DNA of 64,000 nucleotides from Mastacembelus armatus (lineage: Eukaryota > Chordata > Actinopteri > Synbranchiformes > Mastacembelidae): positions 4,208,106 through 4,272,105 of the forward strand of contig NC_046633.1 of the NCBI RefSeq assembly GCF_900324485.2, given 5' to 3'. The notes below the pieces were generated by a model. It searched no databases and had not been told where the DNA came from. It saw nothing but the letters and a program-made list of their open reading frames with translations. The translations under genes and the position numbers were made by a program. Shown here in pieces: positions 55,462 through 64,000 of the stretch (the first letter of the stretch is position 1; the number at the start of each line of letters is the position of its first letter).

Positions 55462-56600
55462 CCACCTCCACAGACCAGCTAAGACATGTATAACACACTA
55501 GATGCGACTCTAGAAGTAGGACAGTGAGATGCAGATGTGTGCACACAAACACACCCATGTGTACATTTGGTGCATGAAATATGAATGTGAAATAGCATCA
55601 GAGCAGCACAAAAACCGAGCAATCAAACTGGAGATAATGGTCTGTGAATCCACTCCACAGCTGCCAGACCTGCTCTCCTCACACCGACTCCTACATCAAA
55701 GGAATATGCTGCAAGGAACTTTGCCTAATTAATCAGTGTCGAGTGGGGTGGGTCTAACCAGGCAGTCTGATGTGGTTTAAAAGCACAGTAGATTGCAGGG
55801 TTTTATTTTCATATCAGTTTATCAGTTAGCCTCCAGAGCATGTGTGCACATTGGACTTTTTCCGCCAGTATTTTAGAATTCTTTGTTTTAGCAATTCATA
55901 TATTAAGTAGCATGATACAATAGCTCCCCAAATGTCAGAAAGGCAGACTTTGAAACAGTTTGACATAAGCTGACATAAGTGAAGGATGAGGATCAGACAG
56001 CAAGTCAACATGCATCACAACAGTTTTTCTGATACACAATCCTGCTGTATATAAACAAACACTTTTCTTGTGAATAGATGATGTGTATGTATCTGGTCAA
56101 CATGTGTAAATAACTGTAAATATTTTAACACGTCATATACTGTTTGGAGAAAAGACAAACTGCATTTGAGGAACTACTCTTTTTTCAGTAACATATTGGA
56201 CAATTAACTAATGAAATCTATTGATGGGGAAAAAATACAGTATTTTCTGGAATGAGAGAAAATATAGTTATGGGTGTGTACATTTTCTAATGGCAATTTA
56301 TTTTAAGTGAGGAACAGAAATACATGTTGGCTGCAGATCTGCATACTACCATTCATCATTTCTTAGCTGCACTTTGCTTAAAGGGTCACTACACTTATTG
56401 CAACTTAAACATGTTATGTCTTGTTTTGTGATGTCTTATTTTTAGTGATATCCAAAAAATGCTGATAGTTTTGTTTTTAACCTTAGTGTCCCTGTTACAC
56501 TAGTTAATCTGTTTTAAATATGAACAACTAAGATTTTGTTTGATGATCCCCCCCCCCCGTCTGATTTACGACAGACGCTCTCCTCTGTACACGAGGTTCA
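55462..56600 (+). other. radil 3' UTR
   Basis: No coding sequence is seen after the radil stop TAA (55459-55461). The stretch is AT-rich, with no clear AATAAA in the first kilobase, so the end of the transcript is undefined. A C10 run lies at 56550-56559. Later hexamers (for example AATAAA near 57566) lie beyond two transposon remnants. Confidence 0.4.
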
Positions 56601-57035
56601 GGTTAAGGCCAATTCATACTCTTCGAAAACAGGAATTCTCCGTCAGTAGGTAAATGGCATTCCCGCTTTTTCCGTTGGCGGTTGTCATAGCAATGGATAG
56701 TTTTGAGGAACAGCTGCCAGAGACCATGAGGAAGTATGACAATTTTTGTAACACATCCTGTAAGGCATAAAAAGACACACATGGCTAATAATTTGTGGAA
56801 AGAGGTAGCTGAACGTTGTGTACGGAGCAGTGAGCATCTGTCGTAAAATATATCAGATATCCCCAAACTGCTTAGCGCATGACGTGAACTGCAGTGGGAG
56901 GGATTTCCCAGGAATTCTGCACTTGAGTTTGTCGTCTATGACATGCGCTGAAACTTTTCCTCTCCATAACCCCACACAGTACGGGTTGTACAATCAACAC
57001 CATTTACGAATCAATTGCTGCAAGTCATCGAATCA
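56600..57035 (+). mobile_element. Harbinger-type DNA-transposon remnant with MADF-like coding piece
   Basis: Plus-strand reading from the ATG at 56693 gives MDSFEEQLPETMRKYDNFCN, then a stop at 56768-56770, and continues in frame with KDTHMANNLWKEVAER. This order resembles the MADF/Myb-like accessory protein of PIF/Harbinger elements (FEExL-xETVRKY-x-LYxxS...YKD-x-xMxxNxWKEIA). Only the N-terminal third of such a domain remains. The flanks may be untranslated parts of the same element; ends are not defined. Confidence 0.5.
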
Positions 57036-57117
57036 AGCCTGCATCAGGCCTCACACAATTTGGAAGAGACAAGGGCTCGAACCACCAACCTCTTAGTTAG
57101 GCGATGACCTGAGCTAC
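57030..57117 (-). mobile_element. tRNA-derived SINE head
   Basis: On the minus strand from 57117 the sequence reads GTAGCTCAGGTCATCGCCTA, an A-box-like start (TAGCTCAGG), and 25-30 bases later GGTGGTTCGAGCCC, a B box (GGTTCGANYCC). It then continues CTTGTCTCTTCCAAATTGTG without a tRNA-like 3' half, as in a tRNA-derived SINE. Box spacing (about 26 bases) is shorter than in an intact tRNA gene, so it is not a functional tRNA. Confidence 0.6.
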
Positions 57118-59495
57118 AATCATCTACAAGATACTGAACACAACATGTTTTTTGTAATGTGATTGTGGTGACCCTTTGAAGAGGGACAGATCCCATTTAA
57201 AAAAAATAAAATAAAAAAAGAGACACCAAGATCAAAACCTAGACATTCCTAGACATTCAAATTACAAGGAAAAACGGAAAGATGTTCAGATTTAGGAATA
57301 TGTAACCATTTTTAAAAAGTGCTCTTTTATGACTCAAGCAATTAACTAAATTCAGAGCTAATGCTGACACTTGAGCCTTTAATATTGCAATTTGTTTTAA
57401 TTTATAAATCACGGGTAAAAAATGTTCTGTTTTTTTCCCCCTCAACTAGCATTTGATTTACTATTTTGCAGTAACATTTTTGTGTGTTTCAAGGTTTGTA
57501 TAATGAAGCATGTCTATTCATCTCTGGTCATTATTTATACTTTAAAAAAAACAGTGGTACTTAAGAATAAAGATTGTTTGAATATCTGTATTTTTCTGCC
57601 TAAAACCCAAACATCACCAAAGGAAAAAAAAACAAAAAAAGTGAGATTGAGATTGTAATCTTACCCAGCACAGCTGGTCACCTGAGAAGACAACACAATG
57701 ATTAAGTCAATGAGAAATTTTAATTTGTGCTACACATTTTAACAAATCACAAAAACAGGAACATTTAAAAATACATATACTTCTCTATTTCCAGAATGTT
57801 TGTTATGATGACAGCCATTTTTACATATAGCAAAATATTTTTTCATTTTTCCAAAAAGAGAAAAAATACCTTCTAAATAGCTTTATCATTTAGCAGATAG
57901 AGCAACATACAATCAATATGCATCTTTTTTGTTTTTTTGTTTTGCTAGTGTGCAACAATCACTGAAATCTTGTGTAAATTGTGCCTGATTGCAGCTAAAA
58001 ATGAGGCTTGTGTGAGGACATTCAAAAAAGCTAAAGGCAGAGTGAGAATAGGGAAATTGAGAGGGGAAAAGTGCTGAAGATTATCTAATTAAGGCAGGAA
58101 TTGCCAACAGTTTGATACCTTTTGTCGTGGCTGCTTGCTGAGTAGAGGGAGAGAGGTAGCTTGGGAGAAAGAACACATGAAAGTAAAAAGTGTGGAGCCA
58201 AGGGTAGGAAAGTTGTCAAAAGTACCATGTAGAAAGTAAGAAAACAGTTGACATTTGTGGTCATGTTGGTCCCGCCCTTCCCCTGAAAGAACTGAAACAA
58301 ATCTACCAATGCAACGTTATCACCACTGTAGTGTTGCAGATCATATACTGTTAAAGAAGCGTTGTGTTAATCCAAAAAGGAGAAGCTATCTAAAAGTTAA
58401 AATAAAATAACAGAAAACATAGAAATATTTAAGGCTTTAAAAATTATTACAATAATGCTTTTCTGTGCTAAGACAAACAAAACTGTACACACAGGCTGTT
58501 CCATCCCTCCTCTTACCACTACTGAAACAAGAAAACAAAATTAAAAGAACAATCAGCTTGTCTACATTAGGTTAGCTCCACTTCAATCAACTCTAAATAG
58601 TTGCCTCTTTTGTTTGCTCTTCTCTGCTCCAACTTCTGTCGAAACACCCAGACCATCCTTAATCTGAGAAGCTTCACACTGAACCACACTGAAGTGAAGC
58701 ATGAACTGCAAAAACCCTGGTTTGTTAAAACTAGATTTCCTCCCATCTTTTCTTCAGAAACAATACTCCTTCCTTCTTGTGCTTTACAGCAAAGACAAGA
58801 GGAGGCACATCACATTCTGATTTTGGACTTTAAATATTAAACATCTGTCTGAGAAAGACAAAGTGTTTGACTTTTTCTGTCTCACTTTTTATTCTCCAAG
58901 GATTGCCTTATGAAGAATATAGTCTCAACACTCTCCCAAGCTCCATGCAATCTGGTTTCCTCTCCACCTTTATAACCACAGCTGTTGACTACACAGTCAA
59001 TTTCTTTTGTAAATGCAGGCCGTTCATCAAATCTCTGAGCAGACATTCCCTGGTTTGAAATCAGGCAGTGACTTAAATCAGCAGTGCAGGAGAGGTGAGT
59101 TCTTTGGCCTGAGAGTCATAGTAACCTATGCATCTGATCCATCAACAAGAGGAAATGTTTTGTCAGATTTTCTCCATTAAAAGAAAATACATGTAGTGCT
59201 GTAATTATTTGATATGCCCTTATTTGTGTTGTGAATGATGGAATACATTCAAATAAGATGGTAAAACTGAAGCCTTAAACTCTTAACTGCTTTTAAATTC
59301 AGTAATGTCTCAAGTTTTCATCTGTTTTGACCAAAATATATGCTCCTTACAAATTTATTCCCTTCTGTTGAACGAGGCTGTCTGCGTATTTTTTGGCTAG
59401 TCGGCTGCTGTCATATCAAATGAGTATAAAAGGAGAAGCAGTTAGGGGACGATAAGGGTGTCGTCCAGTGGGTACCTGGTAGAAGGACCTGGGTT
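57118..59495 (-). other. foxk1 3' UTR region and convergent interval
   Basis: Downstream of the foxk1 stop (59496-59498) on the minus strand about 1.8 kb are probably 3' UTR. No protein-like frame is seen on either strand. The part 57118-57700 is AT-rich with several A or T runs and could hold the transcript ends of both radil and foxk1. Confidence 0.4.

Positions 59496-64000
<4,505 letters not shown>

Noticed and set aside
57030-57117. Possible tRNA gene on the minus strand
   Set aside because: A and B boxes are present but too close, and no acceptor-stem 3' half follows. It fits a tRNA-derived SINE.

Overview
This is a nuclear genomic window from a teleost fish, probably a percomorph. It carries vertebrate multi-exon genes with compact GT-AG introns, many (CA/GT)n microsatellites and several repeats typical of ray-finned fish. 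No bacterial, viral or organellar gene was recognised.

Layout: hapstr1 (510-2941, minus); an ABCG2-type half transporter (4728-9579, plus); prr18 (10780-11598, minus); a LITAF-domain gene (12307-13185, minus); the tandem pair arpc1a (14924-19007, plus) and arpc1b (21900-25870, plus); mmd2 (27247-32159, plus); radil (39748-55461, plus; first exon near 37000-37250); and the 3' two thirds of foxk1 (59496-62452, minus), whose 5' exons lie beyond the window. Exon junctions were placed by hand from splice consensus and reading phase. Every complete spliced model is divisible by three and ends at one stop. Remembered family sequences, not database searches, give the names.

The genes are not a functional operon. 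They fall into blocks of human synteny as I recall it: hapstr1 and LITAF lie on 16p13, arpc1a/arpc1b on 7q22, and mmd2-radil-foxk1 on 7p22. The two arpc1 genes encode alternative beta-propeller subunits of the Arp2/3 actin-nucleation complex. Radil is a Rap effector for cell adhesion, so three genes touch actin or adhesion. Foxk1 is a forkhead repressor, mmd2 a seven-helix PAQR membrane protein, and hapstr1 a stress-response partner of the HUWE1 ubiquitin ligase.

The non-coding sequence holds a LINE 3' fragment, an inverted-repeat DNA element, fragments resembling a Tc1-like element and a Harbinger MADF-type gene, a tRNA-like SINE head, a near-perfect 28-bp-arm hairpin and X-box (RFX-type) motifs. 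No clearly new biological system was found. The best leads are a 22-bp element shared by the arpc1a and arpc1b 5' exons, AC/GT repeats at opposite ends of radil introns, an unrecognised in-frame 36-codon radil exon, an X-box cluster in mmd2 intron 1, and an ABCG2 paralogue lacking the extracellular cysteines of human ABCG2.
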